64,000 nt of DNA from Photobacterium angustum (GCF_002954615.1 NZ_MSCJ01000001.1:1-64000); one strand, 5' to 3'. Numbered from the stretch's first letter, positions 47,459 to 57,860 are shown. A program made the numbers and translations. Notes: generated by a model not told the origin, from the letters alone.

Positions 47459-48577
47459 ATGAAAATACTTTATGGGATCCAAGGTACGGGTAATGGCCAT
47501 ATTTCTCGAGCTCGTGAAATGGCACGTGCTTTTGATGGATTAGATTGTGAGGTTGATTATTATTTTTCAGGGCGAGAAAGAGATAAGTTTTTTGATATGG
47601 CCTGTTTTGGTGATTACCAATTGGGAAAAGGGCTGACTTTCGTTACCGAACAAGGCTGTATCCAGCGATTAAAAACATGGCATCAACTTGATTTACGACA
47701 ATTTCGACAAGAAGTGAAAACGTTAGATTTATCTCGTTATGATTTAGTGTTGAATGATTTTGAGCCGGTTACTGCATGGGCTGCAAAACAGCAGAAAGTA
47801 CCCAGTCTCTCGTTAAGTCATCAAGCGGCTTTCCTGCATGATGTACCAAAAGCGAATGAAAGCGTATTTGATCGATTACTTACGCGTTATTTTGCTCCGA
47901 CGCAATATCAAATTGGTTTGCATTGGCATCATTTTAACTGCCCAATATTACCGCCAATTATTCCTTGTTTTGATGCACCAAGCCGTCATCAACAACCTTT
48001 TATTCTGGTGTATTTACCCTTTGAATCTCTTTCTCAAATTACCGATTTACTCTCTCATTTTCAGCAAGTGAATTTTGTTTGTTATCACCCAGATATTGAG
48101 AGTAAATCACAGTGGCAAAACGTACAGTTAAAACCATTAAGTCGAGAAGGTTTCCATCACCATCTACATCACTGTAAAGGTGTCGTGGCAAACGGTGGTT
48201 TTGAGTTGCCTTCTGAGGCTATTTCTCTAGGGAAAAAGTTATTGTTAAAACCACTCCAAGGGCAATTTGAACAAAGTAGTAATGTTGCCACGTTAGCGAT
48301 GATGGGGTTGGCCCATGTTACTCAATCGTTAGATGTGACGACGATGCGCGTTTGGCTTGATAGCGAGAGTGTTGGGCGGGTTAAAATCCCTGATGTTGCA
48401 AGTGAAGTTAGTAAGTGGTTACTTAATAAAGAGTGGGATGATATTGATACACTAAAAGAAGTGTTATGGCAGCAAGTAGAGTTCCCTGAATCTGTAGCTG
48501 AAGCAATGTCTGAGCATTACCCTGAAAGCCAATATATAACGGTAACACCTTCACTTATTAAATCATTGGTGAAATGA
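47459..48577 (+). CDS. MJ1255/VC2487-type glycosyltransferase
   Basis: The 372-residue protein has an N-terminal GIQGTGNGHISRAREMA, typical of GT-B enzymes such as MurG-like transferases, and a C-terminal nucleotide-sugar region VVANGGFELPSEAISLGKKLLL ... FEQSSN. It belongs to the family known as MJ1255/VC2487, whose acceptor and donor are not established to my knowledge. Co-transcription with the PAP2 gene (10 nt) suggests a glycolipid or polyprenyl-linked substrate (inference). No membrane segment is seen. Confidence 0.85.
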   Translation: MKILYGIQGTGNGHISRAREMARAFDGLDCEVDYYFSGRERDKFFDMACFGDYQLGKGLTFVTEQGCIQRLKTWHQLDLRQFRQEVKTLDLSRYDLVLNDFEPVTAWAAKQQKVPSLSLSHQAAFLHDVPKANESVFDRLLTRYFAPTQYQIGLHWHHFNCPILPPIIPCFDAPSRHQQPFILVYLPFESLSQITDLLSHFQQVNFVCYHPDIESKSQWQNVQLKPLSREGFHHHLHHCKGVVANGGFELPSEAISLGKKLLLKPLQGQFEQSSNVATLAMMGLAHVTQSLDVTTMRVWLDSESVGRVKIPDVASEVSKWLLNKEWDDIDTLKEVLWQQVEFPESVAEAMSEHYPESQYITVTPSLIKSLVK

Positions 48578-48900
48578 ATCAATAGAAAAAGCTACTGATT
48601 ATTCTTGAATTTGTTATCGTTTTTTATCTTAAAAAAATGTCTGATTTTTTATTTATATCTTTTTTTATTTATTTTATGTCAGAGTTAACATTATGATTTT
48701 TAATGTTTATATTTCTGAATATGCATTAATTCATATAAGGATCATAATCACTTATATTCTATTATTAGTCTCATCAATCTGTTTGGATAATACTGGTCTC
48801 ATCCCAAATCAAGCGGGTTTAGACTAGAAGCAAGAATTAAGCTTCTAAGTTACTGAAGGCATAGGAAGTGCCGATGAACTCATAAATTTAGAGGCATAAT
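48578..48900. other. AT-rich region upstream of leuO
   Basis: No gene in 323 bp. The part 48600-48780 is extremely AT-rich. A 7-bp inverted repeat TAGAAGC / GCTTCTA (48825-48831 and 48841-48847) lies about 55 bp upstream of leuO and could be an operator or hairpin. The region fits a silenced, H-NS-type leuO promoter (inference). Confidence 0.5.
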
Positions 48901-49857
48901 ATGACACGTAAAACAGCTTCAGTTTTCCCAGCAGAAAGTTACTCAATGGAATCAACATTACGTAGTGTTGATCTTAATTTATTAACTGTTTTTGACGCTG
49001 TAATGCAAGAGCAGAACATTACTCGCGCTGCACATAATTTAGGTATGTCACAACCTGCGGTAAGTAATGCGGTTGCACGCCTAAAAGTGATGTTTAATGA
49101 TGAGCTATTTATTCGACATGGTCGCGGTATTCAACCAACGCAACGCGCAAAACAATTGTTTGGTCCACTGCGCCAAGCACTGCAATTAGTTAAGAATGAA
49201 TTACCATGTTCTATCTTCAATCCAATGACTTCAACCCGTACTTTTAAGTTGGCAATTTGCAGCCCTTCAGACATGCGTTTTGCACCTCAGATTTTAAAAG
49301 AAATGCACACGCAAGCTCCCCATTTACGCCTTCAACTTGAAGCAGAATTTGAAGCAGAATTAGCACAGAAATTGCGTTATCAAGAAATTGATTTTGTGAT
49401 TGATTATGTACGCTTTGACGAACAAGGTTTTTGTAGCACAGAATTATTCAGTGATGAACTTGTTGTCATCGCATCAGGAAATCACCCCCGTTTACATGAC
49501 AGTATTTCTGAAGCTGAATTTAATCATGAAATGCACGCAGTATTAAAAACGATCCCTGAAGTTAAAGGTTTCGCCGATCATATTTACAATCAAGCGCACA
49601 GTTACAATGAAGCTTATCAAGGTGTGAGTTTAAGCAATATTATGTATGTGGTCGGTCAATCTGAATTAATTGCGGTAGCACCTCGTTGGTTAGCAGAATC
49701 TGTGGCAGATAACCTACACTTAAAAGTATTAGAGCTTCCCTTTGCGAATAATAAAATTAGCGGTTACCTAAGTTGGCATGAATCAACACAAAAGGATAAA
49801 GGCAATATCTGGATGCGAGATCAGCTAATGACTATTTGTGGCGATTTAACGCAATAA
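48901..49857 (+). CDS. leuO: LysR-type regulator LeuO
   Basis: The 318-residue protein has an N-terminal winged helix-turn-helix nearly identical to E. coli LeuO: VDLNLLTVFDAVMQEQNITR, AAHNLGMSQPAVSNAVARLK, then FIRHGRGIQPTQRA. The effector domain (from about residue 110) is more divergent and ends YLSWHESTQKDKGNIWMRDQ. LeuO is a global regulator and H-NS antagonist in enterics and controls stress and virulence genes in Vibrio. The start ATG 48901 has GAGG 6 nt upstream. Located near leuA, as in related genomes. Confidence 0.94.
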   Translation: MTRKTASVFPAESYSMESTLRSVDLNLLTVFDAVMQEQNITRAAHNLGMSQPAVSNAVARLKVMFNDELFIRHGRGIQPTQRAKQLFGPLRQALQLVKNELPCSIFNPMTSTRTFKLAICSPSDMRFAPQILKEMHTQAPHLRLQLEAEFEAELAQKLRYQEIDFVIDYVRFDEQGFCSTELFSDELVVIASGNHPRLHDSISEAEFNHEMHAVLKTIPEVKGFADHIYNQAHSYNEAYQGVSLSNIMYVVGQSELIAVAPRWLAESVADNLHLKVLELPFANNKISGYLSWHESTQKDKGNIWMRDQLMTICGDLTQ

Positions 49858-49876
49858 ACCCCATGATATAAACGTG

Positions 49877-49904
49877 AAGGTCAGCACAATTGCTGACCTT
49901 TTTT
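49877..49904 (+). terminator. Terminator after leuO
   Basis: Stem AAGGTCAGCA-CAAT-TGCTGACCTT followed by T4-6. Confidence 0.92.
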
Positions 49905-50204
49905 GGTTAAAAGCTATCGATATTACAGTGGTAAGAGTTGTCTGTTGTTTCGCAATATGAATAATGCCGCGACGTGAAATAAGGTTGATTTTTTCGTTCT
50001 TCAACCATGTTATTTATAGATTCTTACACTTTTGCTTTTTGATTGAAAAGTCGTTTGATAGCCATTATTCACAAGGCGTAGAGTAGCGAGTAAGCGTTGG
50101 GAAATATAATTTTATGTGCATTATGGTTGGCTTTTTATAGGCTGAATTGTAGACTGCATATCTCGAATAAGCTTACAAGTGTAAGCTAAAAAAATAGAGT
50201 ACTT
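49905..50204. other. Gap between leuO and the acyl-CoA synthetase gene
   Basis: About 300 bp without a gene. It includes a perfect 18-bp palindrome (50170-50187) immediately before the next gene and presumably its promoter. Confidence 0.6.
50170..50187. promoter_or_regulatory. 18-bp palindrome before acyl-CoA synthetase gene
   Basis: AGCTTACAAGTGTAAGCT has perfect 8-bp arms and a 2-nt centre, ending 17 nt before the start codon. It may be a repressor operator near the transcription start, or a hairpin touching the ribosome site. Confidence 0.55.
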
Positions 50205-52028
50205 ATGGCACAACACGATTTTCATATTGTTCACCGCATTCGCAGTCAAGTTTCTCGCTTAGGTGATAAGCCGGCATTACGTCATCAAGTCGATGGTGAG
50301 TGGCAAGATATTAGTTGGAATTGTTTTGGTGAGCAAATTCAGCAACTGGCTTTAGCATTATTGTGCCAAGGCCTACAAGTACAAGATAAAGTTGGTATAT
50401 TCGCAAACAATATGCCTCGCTGGACTGTTGCTGATTTTGCCACGTTATACAATCGTTGTATTACTGTTCCTATTTATCCAACAAGTACAGAGCAGCAAGC
50501 GGCTTATATTCTTCAAGACGCAAGTGTAAAAGTACTTTTTGTTGGCGAGCAAGCTCAAATGGATGCGGCTGTTGAAATTGCAGCACAATGTCCTCAGCTT
50601 GAACGCATCGTTGCATTGTCTGACGATGTCACGATCCCTGAACATCCATTGGCGTGTCATTATAATGAGTTTATAAAGCAAGCAAGTGGCGAGTATCAAC
50701 AAGAACTTGATACTCGATTATCTGCACAACAAATGGATGATTTGGTCACACTGATTTATACCTCGGGAACAACCGGTACACCGAAAGGGGTCATGTTAGA
50801 CTATGCAAATATTGCTTCTCAGATTGAAGCGCATGATCAACGTTTAGCACTAGATGAAGGTGATACGTCATTATGCTTCTTACCGTTATCACACGTCTTT
50901 GAGCGTGCATGGACGTTCTACGCACTACATCGTGGTGTCGTAAATTGCTACCTATCTGATACGAATAAATTAAAAGAAGCATTAATCACGGTGAAACCGC
51001 ACTATATGTCAGCGGTTCCTCGTGTGTTTGAAAAAATTTATTCAGGTATTCACGACAAAGTCTCTCGCGCACCCTTGCACCGTAAAATGATATTTACCTG
51101 GGCGGTGAACATGGGCGCTAAGATGTCTGCTGCGCGTCAAGAATGTCGTGAGCCATCTTGGCTATTGAAGAAATCTTATGCGCTAGCTGAGAAAGTGGTG
51201 CTATCCAAACTGCAGGCCGTCCTCGGTGGCAATATTAAATTTATGCCATGTGGTGGCGCGAAATTAGATGCAGGTATCGGCCGTTTCTTCCACGCGATTG
51301 GAATTAACGTTAAATTAGGCTACGGCATGACAGAAACCACAGCGACGGTTTCTTGTTGGGATGACAGTTGTTATAACCCTGATTCGATTGGTATGCCAAT
51401 GCCCGGTGCTGAGGTTAAAATTGGCGAGCAGAATGAAATTTTAGTTCGTGGTCCGATGGTTATGCGTGGCTATTACAATATGCCAGAAGAAACCGCGAAA
51501 AATTTCACTGAAGATGGCTTCTTAAAAACCGGTGATGCGGGCTATCTTGATGAGCAAGGTAACTTATTTATTACAGATCGTATTAAAGAGTTAATGAAGA
51601 CTTCTGGTGGTAAATATATTGCACCGCAAGTGATTGAAGGTGCGATAGGTAAAGATCACTTTATTGAGCAGATAGCTGTCATTGCCGATACTCGTAAGTT
51701 TGTATCAGCCTTGATTGTTCCATGTTTTGAAACGCTTGAAGAACATGCGCGCGAATTAAATATCAAATACAAAGACCGTTTAGAGCTAGTTAAACATAGC
51801 CAAATTGTTGAGTTAATTGAAAAGCGTGTGGTGGAGTTACAAAAAGATTTAGCACGTTTTGAACAAGTGAAAAAATTCACCTTGTTACCTAAATCATTTT
51901 CGATGGACAAAGGCGAGTTAACGCCGACTCAAAAACTTCGTCGAAAAGTGATTCAAGATCGTTACCACAAAGAAATTGAGCATATGTATGAGGAAAGCCA
52001 TAAAAAGGCGTCTCATAAAGACAAGTAA
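50205..52028 (+). CDS. AMP-dependent long-chain acyl-CoA synthetase
   Basis: The 607-residue ANL-superfamily ligase has the AMP-binding signature [63 protein letters not shown] and the C-terminal catalytic Lys region. It is of the long-chain fatty-acid CoA ligase type (FadD15-like), different from FadD of E. coli. It probably activates exogenous or recycled fatty acids; chain-length preference is unknown. It lies between leuO and ilvIH, as in V. cholerae by my recollection, and ends with a terminator. Confidence 0.9.
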   Translation: MAQHDFHIVHRIRSQVSRLGDKPALRHQVDGEWQDISWNCFGEQIQQLALALLCQGLQVQDKVGIFANNMPRWTVADFATLYNRCITVPIYPTSTEQQAAYILQDASVKVLFVGEQAQMDAAVEIAAQCPQLERIVALSDDVTIPEHPLACHYNEFIKQASGEYQQELDTRLSAQQMDDLVTLIYTSGTTGTPKGVMLDYANIASQIEAHDQRLALDEGDTSLCFLPLSHVFERAWTFYALHRGVVNCYLSDTNKLKEALITVKPHYMSAVPRVFEKIYSGIHDKVSRAPLHRKMIFTWAVNMGAKMSAARQECREPSWLLKKSYALAEKVVLSKLQAVLGGNIKFMPCGGAKLDAGIGRFFHAIGINVKLGYGMTETTATVSCWDDSCYNPDSIGMPMPGAEVKIGEQNEILVRGPMVMRGYYNMPEETAKNFTEDGFLKTGDAGYLDEQGNLFITDRIKELMKTSGGKYIAPQVIEGAIGKDHFIEQIAVIADTRKFVSALIVPCFETLEEHARELNIKYKDRLELVKHSQIVELIEKRVVELQKDLARFEQVKKFTLLPKSFSMDKGELTPTQKLRRKVIQDRYHKEIEHMYEESHKKASHKDK

Positions 52029-52048
52029 TGTTTTATTTTTAATAAATT

Positions 52049-52074
52049 AAGGAGCCGTTATGGCTCCTTTTTTG
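52049..52074 (+). terminator. Terminator after acyl-CoA synthetase gene
   Basis: Stem AAGGAGCC-GTTAT-GGCTCCTT followed by T6. Confidence 0.92.
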
Positions 52075-52354
52075 TTTTCGCTAGTAACATATTTGGTAAT
52101 AAAACTATGCAGTGGTTATTAATGTGGCTGGATGGTTTTATTTACCTGTAAAAAGTCATAAAACATCAATTTTTAAGATTTTAAAATCAAAGTCGACTTT
52201 TCCTCTAGATTCAAATGCTGCAAAAGCGTTAAAGTTGTTACAGGTAGCTGCGTATTGTTATTGCATTGCGCAGTATACATAGCATGATTTATTCATGGCG
52301 TTTATTAGGCTAAAAATAAGCCCTAACTATGTTTCATCGACCTGGAGACAAAAT
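52075..52354. other. ilvIH upstream region
   Basis: About 280 bp without a gene. Two 12-bp palindromes, TTTACCTGTAAA (52141-52152) and GATTTTAAAATC (52177-52188), lie 170-215 bp upstream of ilvI. In E. coli ilvIH is activated by Lrp from several upstream sites; these AT-rich elements are possible counterparts (inference). No leucine- or isoleucine-rich leader peptide is seen. Confidence 0.45.
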
Positions 52355-54073
52355 ATGGAGATGTTGTCCGGCGCTGATATGATCGTACGTTCTATGATCG
52401 ATCAAGGCGTTAAGCATATATTCGGCTACCCTGGTGGCTCTGTTCTTGATATCTACGATGCCCTTCATGAGAAAAGCGATATTGAGCATGTTCTTGTTCG
52501 TCATGAACAAGCAGCTGTTCATATGGCTGATGGCTATGCGCGTGCCACGGGTGATGTAGGCGTTGTACTGGTGACCTCTGGTCCTGGCGCAACGAATGCC
52601 ATTACTGGTATTGCAACGGCTTATATGGATTCAATTCCTATGGTTGTGCTATCAGGACAAGTAATGAGTAGCTTAATTGGTAACGATGCATTCCAAGAAT
52701 GTGACATGGTCGGAATTTCCCGCCCAGTTGTTAAACATAGCTTTCTTGTTACCAAACCTGAAGACATCCCTGCAATTATCAAAAAAGCCTTCTATATAGC
52801 ATCTACAGGCCGTCCAGGCCCTGTTGTGGTTGATATCCCTAAAGATATGCTAAACCCCGCTGAAGCGTATCCATATCAATATCCAGAATCGATTTCATTA
52901 CGTTCATATAATCCAACGACCCAAGGTCATAAAGGACAAATTAAACGTGGTGTTAAAGCACTATTATCTGCGAAAAAGCCAGTATTGTACGTCGGTGGCG
53001 GTGCCATTATGTCATCGTGTAGCGATCAATTGATTGAGCTTGCTGAGTCATTAAACATCCCTGTTGTAAATACCCTGATGGGGCTAGGGGCGTTCCCAGG
53101 TACACATAAACAGTGTTTAGGTATGTTGGGTATGCATGGCACTTATGAAGCTAATATGGCAATGCATAACGCAGATCTTATATTTGGTATTGGAGTGCGT
53201 TTTGATGATCGTACGACGAACAATTTAGAAAAGTACTGCCCTGACGCAACAATTATGCACATAGATATTGATCCCTCATCAATATCTAAAACAGTATCAG
53301 CAGATATTCCTATCGTGGGCTCGGCGGATACCGTATTAAATAACATGCTTAAGTTATTGAAAGAGCATGAAGTTAAAAATGATCAGCAAGAGATCGCGCA
53401 ATGGTGGCAATCAATTGAATCGTGGCGTGAACGTGAATGTTTGAGTTATGACACTGATAGCGATCGCATTAAACCACAGCAAGTCATTGAAGTGCTTCAC
53501 CGCTTAACGAATGGTGAAGCTTATGTTTCTTCTGACGTTGGTCAGCATCAAATGTTTGCCGCGCTTTATTACCCGTTTGATAAGCCTCGTCGTTGGATTA
53601 ATTCTGGTGGTTTAGGCACGATGGGCTTTGGTTTGCCTGCTGCGATGGGAGTGAAGTTCGCTTTACCTGATGCTGAAGTGGTATGCGTAACTGGCGATGG
53701 CAGTATTCAGATGAATATTCAAGAGCTATCTACGGCGCTGCAATACGATATTCCAGTGAAGATCATTAACTTAAATAACCGATTCCTAGGCATGGTGAAA
53801 CAGTGGCAAGATATGATATATCAAGGTCGCCATTCACATTCATATATGGATTCTGTGCCTGATTTTGCGGCTATCGCTGAAGCTTATGGTCATGTCGGTG
53901 TACGAATTTCAGATCCTAATAAATTAGAAAGTGAACTAGAGAAAGCTTTAGCACTAAAAGATAAATTAGTCTTTATTGATATCAGTGTTGATGAAACAGA
54001 ACACGTCTACCCAATGCTTATCCGTGGTGGTGCAATGAATGAGATGTGGCTAAGCAAGACGGAGAGAACATAA
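52355..54073 (+). CDS. ilvI: Acetolactate synthase III large subunit
   Basis: IlvI catalyses the first common step of valine, leucine and isoleucine synthesis with ThDP, Mg and FAD. The 572-residue protein (E. coli 574) starts [19 protein letters not shown], has the catalytic Glu in [12 protein letters not shown] and the ThDP motif [15 protein letters not shown] ending NN. I choose ATG 52355 with GGAGA 7 nt upstream; the frame extends 20 codons upstream. ilvH overlaps by 1 nt. Confidence 0.97.
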   Translation: MEMLSGADMIVRSMIDQGVKHIFGYPGGSVLDIYDALHEKSDIEHVLVRHEQAAVHMADGYARATGDVGVVLVTSGPGATNAITGIATAYMDSIPMVVLSGQVMSSLIGNDAFQECDMVGISRPVVKHSFLVTKPEDIPAIIKKAFYIASTGRPGPVVVDIPKDMLNPAEAYPYQYPESISLRSYNPTTQGHKGQIKRGVKALLSAKKPVLYVGGGAIMSSCSDQLIELAESLNIPVVNTLMGLGAFPGTHKQCLGMLGMHGTYEANMAMHNADLIFGIGVRFDDRTTNNLEKYCPDATIMHIDIDPSSISKTVSADIPIVGSADTVLNNMLKLLKEHEVKNDQQEIAQWWQSIESWRERECLSYDTDSDRIKPQQVIEVLHRLTNGEAYVSSDVGQHQMFAALYYPFDKPRRWINSGGLGTMGFGLPAAMGVKFALPDAEVVCVTGDGSIQMNIQELSTALQYDIPVKIINLNNRFLGMVKQWQDMIYQGRHSHSYMDSVPDFAAIAEAYGHVGVRISDPNKLESELEKALALKDKLVFIDISVDETEHVYPMLIRGGAMNEMWLSKTERT

Positions 54074-54570
54074 TGCGTAGAATTATTTCAGTATTACTTG
54101 AAAACCAACCGGGTGCATTATCTCGAGTGGTTGGTCTGTTTTCTCAACGTGGCTACAATATCGAATCACTCACTGTTGCGCCGACTGACGATCCAACGCT
54201 GTCTCGTTTAAACATCACGACCAATGTGAAAAATGAATCGGCTTACGAGCAAATTGAAAAACATCTTCATAAGCTTATTGATATTTTAAAGGTCAGTAAT
54301 ATTACTGAATCTGAGCATGTTGAACGTGAATTAATGCTCACCAAAGTTAAAGCTAGTGGTTTTGCGCGAGCAGAGGTTAAACGTACTGCTGATATTTTCC
54401 GTGGGCAGATTATTGATGTTACAAGCCAAATTTATACGATTCAATTAATCGGCACAGGTGAAAAACTTGATGCATTTCTAGCGGCAGTAGGTGAAGCGAC
54501 AGAAATTATTGAAGTCGCTCGAAGCGGCGTAGTAGGCATGGCTCGAGGAGAGCGTGCGTTAAAGGCGTAA
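54073..54570 (+). CDS. ilvH: Acetolactate synthase III small subunit
   Basis: The 165-residue regulatory subunit has an N-terminal ACT domain ([35 protein letters not shown]) that binds valine, and a C-terminal ACT-like domain. It activates IlvI and gives valine sensitivity. ATG 54073 overlaps the ilvI stop (TAATG), and GGAGAG lies within the ilvI end, so translation is coupled. A terminator follows. Confidence 0.97.
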   Translation: MRRIISVLLENQPGALSRVVGLFSQRGYNIESLTVAPTDDPTLSRLNITTNVKNESAYEQIEKHLHKLIDILKVSNITESEHVERELMLTKVKASGFARAEVKRTADIFRGQIIDVTSQIYTIQLIGTGEKLDAFLAAVGEATEIIEVARSGVVGMARGERALKA

Positions 54571-54590
54571 TCGTATCGTGCATTATTAAC

Positions 54591-54632
54591 AAAGCCGATT
54601 GTCGTAATAAGCAATCGGCTTTTGTTTTTTTA
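54591..54632 (+). terminator. Terminator after ilvH
   Basis: Stem AAAGCCGATTG / CAATCGGCTTT with a 10-nt loop, followed by a T-rich tail (TTTTGTTTTTT). Confidence 0.9.
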
Positions 54633-54704
54633 ATGAATAAATATCGACTAACCTTTAGTAAGGAGCAGAATGCAGGGAGGCGCTTATACCATATGAGGTA
54701 AGCG

Positions 54705-54836
54705 ATGCTGCGGCAATTTTTGGTCCGATTAACCACAGCTATTCTCGTTATTTTAGGTTTTAAAGTGAGTGCAATTTACTTTTTGTTAGTTGTATTACTG
54801 TTAAACACCCACCATAAAGAGCTCTTTGGCTGGTAA
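54705..54836 (+). CDS. Possible 43-residue membrane protein
   Basis: ATG 54705 has GAGGT 5-6 nt upstream, and the frame ends at TAA 54834-54836, just before a terminator. The product begins MLRQFLVRLTTAILVILGFKV, continues with a second hydrophobic run SAIYFLLVVLLLN and ends THHKELFGW. It reads as one long or two short membrane segments with a basic N-terminus. Ribosome site, hydrophobic profile and its own downstream terminator support a real gene. No family is recognised. Confidence 0.6.
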   Translation: MLRQFLVRLTTAILVILGFKVSAIYFLLVVLLLNTHHKELFGW

Positions 54837-54840
54837 GATC

Positions 54841-54879
54841 AAAAAAGCTCGTTAATTGTATTAACGAGCTTTTTCTTTA
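54841..54879. terminator. Bidirectional terminator, 43-residue ORF / GntR gene
   Basis: Stem AAAAGCTCGTTAA-TTGTA-TTAACGAGCTTTT with A and T runs on both sides. Confidence 0.92.
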
Positions 54880-54891
54880 GTATTTAAAAGG

Positions 54892-55545
54892 TTAGAGATG
54901 ATTTTTTATATCATCAACCGCTCTTTCAAAGTGGGTCTGCATAATTTTCTGAGCAAGCTCTATATCACGATCAAGAACAGCTTTCATTAAGGCTTCGTGT
55001 TCCCCTTGATCGTTGTAGCGATCTTCTGCTTCTCGTGTTTTACTTACCCAAATATGACGATAACGTTTTATTTGATCGTAGATATCATTATAGATATCAA
55101 GCATTACAGGAGAGTTGGCACTGGTTAAAATAGCGGTATGAAAATCATTATGTCGTTGTTCCCATTCTGATAAATCAGTGTCATCAAGCGCTGGATCTAA
55201 GCGACTGAGTTTGTGATAAGTCGTTAAGATATTGAGTTCCCAAGCTTCGTCACCTTGTGTGATCGCGCGCGTTAATAGCTCTCGAGAGATAACATTATTA
55301 GCACTAAAAAGATCTTGTAGTTCCTCAATTGAAACAGGGGCGACCCAACACCCTTTTTGTGGTGCAAATTTAACGTACTTTTTCCATGATAATTGTACTA
55401 AGGCTTCTCTAATTGGAGATGCACCTACGTTGTATCGCTCTTTAAGATCAGCGACAACGAGCTTTTGGCCTGGGGTCAGTTTACCGAGCAAGATATCTTG
55501 TCGGATAACCTCCATAACCTGATTCGTTAAAGTCGGGCTAGACAC
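54892..55545 (-). CDS. GntR-family transcription regulator (FCD type)
   Basis: The 217-residue protein has an N-terminal GntR winged helix (MEVIRQDILLGKLTPGQKLV ... YNVGASPIREALVQL) and an FCD effector domain with metal/ligand His residues (EWEQRHNDFHTAIL and GEHEALMKAVLDRDIELA). FCD regulators usually respond to small organic acids. Ligand and targets are unknown; E. coli CsiR is a distant relative by pattern. The start is GTG 55545 with GAGGA upstream. A 9-bp inverted repeat lies 21 bp before the start and may be its own operator. Confidence 0.88.
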   Translation of the reverse strand: MSSPTLTNQVMEVIRQDILLGKLTPGQKLVVADLKERYNVGASPIREALVQLSWKKYVKFAPQKGCWVAPVSIEELQDLFSANNVISRELLTRAITQGDEAWELNILTTYHKLSRLDPALDDTDLSEWEQRHNDFHTAILTSANSPVMLDIYNDIYDQIKRYRHIWVSKTREAEDRYNDQGEHEALMKAVLDRDIELAQKIMQTHFERAVDDIKNHL

Positions 55546-55831
55546 GTCAATCCTCTTCAGCTTCTTAAATTCTCGTTATTATTATTATTGAGAATTTATC
55601 GTCTTGTTATATATGAATTTATTAGTAATTTAAGACTAAAGTATACATTGGTTTGTTTATTGCTTAAACATTTTAGGTGCTATTTGGGCATTTATAGAAG
55701 GGGTATCATATAAGTGATGGCTAACATAAGGATGTCGCATTCCCCAAAGTAAGGGTTATCACGTATTTATTGTTTAGATTAAAAGGAGCACCTTAAGGGG
55801 GAGGATGTTTAAGGTGTTAAGAGAATAAAAT
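55546..55831. other. GntR-pykF intergenic region
   Basis: About 290 bp without a gene. It holds the inverted repeat 55566-55598 next to the GntR gene and a second one, CACCTTAA / TTAAGGTG (55789-55796 and 55809-55816), before the pykF terminator. No small ORF with a ribosome site is convincing. Confidence 0.55.
55566..55598. promoter_or_regulatory. 9-bp inverted repeat upstream of GntR gene
   Basis: Arms TAAATTCTC (55566-55574) and GAGAATTTA (55590-55598) flank a 15-nt spacer made of ATT repeats. The spacing places the half-sites 24 bp centre to centre, on one face over about two helical turns. Candidate autoregulatory operator. Confidence 0.5.
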
Positions 55832-55860
55832 AAAAAAGGAGCTACTAGAGCTCCTTTTTG
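55832..55860 (-). terminator. Terminator after pykF
   Basis: On the minus strand AGGAGCT-CTAGT-AGCTCCT is followed by T6. Confidence 0.9.
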
Positions 55861-55878
55861 TACATCAGTAGGTACGAA

Positions 55879-57291
55879 TTAAAGTACGTGTACAGATGCT
55901 GTGTTTGTAGTACCTGAAGCTACTAGAGCACCAGAAACCATAACAACGATGTCGCCTTTAGCACCAAGACCCGTTTCAAGCGCTAGCTCTTTACCGCGTA
56001 GGTAGAACGCATCAGTGCTTTCAATTGAATCAACAACAACAGGTGTAACACCTTTAGAAAGACATAGCTGAGCTGCTGTCTTAGTATTTGTTGTTACAGC
56101 AAGAATGCGTGCTGTTGGGAAGTACTTACGTACAGAGCGAGCTGACTTACCAGCTTCAGTAGCAACGATGATTAGCGGAGCGTTTAGTTTCTCAGCTGTA
56201 TCTACTGCACCTTTACATACCGCTTCTGTGATACGTAGACGAGGGCTATCTAGACGAGAACCTAGCTCTGGCTTAACAACGTAATCAGTACGTGCACAGA
56301 TTTGCGCCATAATAGTTACAGCTTCAATTGGGTATTTACCCTTAGCTGACTCACCAGAAAGCATTACTGCATCTGTACCATCCATGATTGCGTTAGCAAC
56401 ATCGCCCGCTTCTGCGCGAGTTGGACGTGGGTTCTTAATCATAGAATCAAGCATTTGAGTTGCAGTGATAACAACTTTACGTGCGCGGTTACACTTCTCG
56501 ATCATCATCTTCTGAGCGAAGATTACTTCTTCTACTGGGATCTCAACACCTAGGTCACCACGAGCAACCATGATACCGTCAGATGCATCAAGAATCGCGT
56601 CGAAGTTATCAACACCTTCTTGGTTTTCGATCTTAGAGATGATTTGGATGTTTTCGCCACCGTTAGCTGTTAGAAGCGCACGGATTTCTTGTACGTCTTC
56701 AGCTTTACGGATGAAAGATGCAGCAACGAAATCAACGCCTTGCTCACAACCAAACTTAAGATCAGCTTTGTCTTTTTCAGCAAGTGCAGGAAGTTTTACA
56801 GAAACGCCAGGTAGGTTAACACCTTTGTTTTCGCCTAAGTCACCGTTGTTAAGTACTTTACACTTAACTTCAGTATCAGTTGTTTCTAACACTTCCATTT
56901 CGATTAGACCGTCGTCTACTAGGATAGTGTTACCTTTTGTTAGGTCTTTAGCAAAACCTGGGTAAGTTACTGCAACGCAGTTTTGGTTGCCTACAACTGA
57001 AGTGTCAGTTGTAAATGTAAAATCTTGACCAGCTACTAGAGAGAAGTCTTGACCGCCTTCTAGTTTGATTGTACGGATTTCAGGGCCTTTAGTATCTAAC
57101 AGGATTGCTAGTTCTTTGCCTGTATTAGCCATTACTTCGCGTAGATTACGAATACGTTGACCGTGCTCTTCGAAGTCACCGTGTGAGAAGTTAAGACGCA
57201 TTACGTTCATACCAGCGTTAGCTAGTTTAGTAAGCATTTCTACAGATTCAGTTTTAGGTCCAATCGTACATACGATCTTGGTCTTTTTCAT
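55879..57291 (-). CDS. pykF: Pyruvate kinase I
   Basis: The enzyme makes pyruvate and ATP from phosphoenolpyruvate. The 470-residue protein equals E. coli PykF (470) and begins [20 protein letters not shown]. It has MRLNFSHGD, the catalytic Lys region [26 protein letters not shown] and [23 protein letters not shown] choose ATG 57291 with GGAGAG 7 nt upstream; the frame extends 27 codons further. Type I enzymes are activated by fructose 1,6-bisphosphate. Confidence 0.97.
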   Translation of the reverse strand: MKKTKIVCTIGPKTESVEMLTKLANAGMNVMRLNFSHGDFEEHGQRIRNLREVMANTGKELAILLDTKGPEIRTIKLEGGQDFSLVAGQDFTFTTDTSVVGNQNCVAVTYPGFAKDLTKGNTILVDDGLIEMEVLETTDTEVKCKVLNNGDLGENKGVNLPGVSVKLPALAEKDKADLKFGCEQGVDFVAASFIRKAEDVQEIRALLTANGGENIQIISKIENQEGVDNFDAILDASDGIMVARGDLGVEIPVEEVIFAQKMMIEKCNRARKVVITATQMLDSMIKNPRPTRAEAGDVANAIMDGTDAVMLSGESAKGKYPIEAVTIMAQICARTDYVVKPELGSRLDSPRLRITEAVCKGAVDTAEKLNAPLIIVATEAGKSARSVRKYFPTARILAVTTNTKTAAQLCLSKGVTPVVVDSIESTDAFYLRGKELALETGLGAKGDIVVMVSGALVASGTTNTASVHVL

Positions 57292-57814
57292 TGAGGGTCT
57301 CTCCAGACGAACTTTTACCCGAGGGGAAATTATCATCATAGAACTAGTGTTCTCATCTGATTGCTGTATCACTACATCCTAAATGAGAGAATAGTTACTA
57401 CGATGGTTGTAATAAAAAACTCGATAAACATTACTTTATAAAAACGTTGGCGCTTTGATAAAGTGACAGTACAAAATTTTTATTGTTACTTATCGTTGGT
57501 TAGATCTTGATACTTGCGTTAATTAATAATATCAAACAGTTTATTGGATATGAGCTTAACGAGCGCAACATTATAGCAGAACTCTTATGATTTGCACTTA
57601 GAGTTAAGAGCCTAAATCGTCTCATTGTTATGTGACGTAACGATGATGATTATGCTGAAAAATAAAAATAAAGTATTGCTATTTATCAAGACTTGAAGGG
57701 TTATTCAATATTGTCTTTAGGCTGTAACATATTCTGTTGTAGTGAATAAGTATCAAAGTAATTGATGCAATCACAATAATGGCTTTTGTGATCTGAATCT
57801 GAAAGGGTTTAGAT
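57292..57814. other. pykF upstream region
   Basis: About 520 bp without a supported gene. It must hold the pykF promoter. An open frame on the minus strand through 57679-57948 is an artefact that runs across the tRNA. No convincing Cra site was found by eye. Confidence 0.55.
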
Positions 57815-57853
57815 AAAACAAAAGGCAGAGAAGGATTAACCTTTTCTGCCTTT
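57815..57853 (-). terminator. Terminator after tRNA-Ile2
   Basis: On the minus strand AAAGGCAGAAAAGG / CCTTCTCTGCCTTT (one G-U pair) has a 5-nt loop and is followed by TTGTTTTA. Confidence 0.88.
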
Positions 57854-57860
57854 CTATGTT

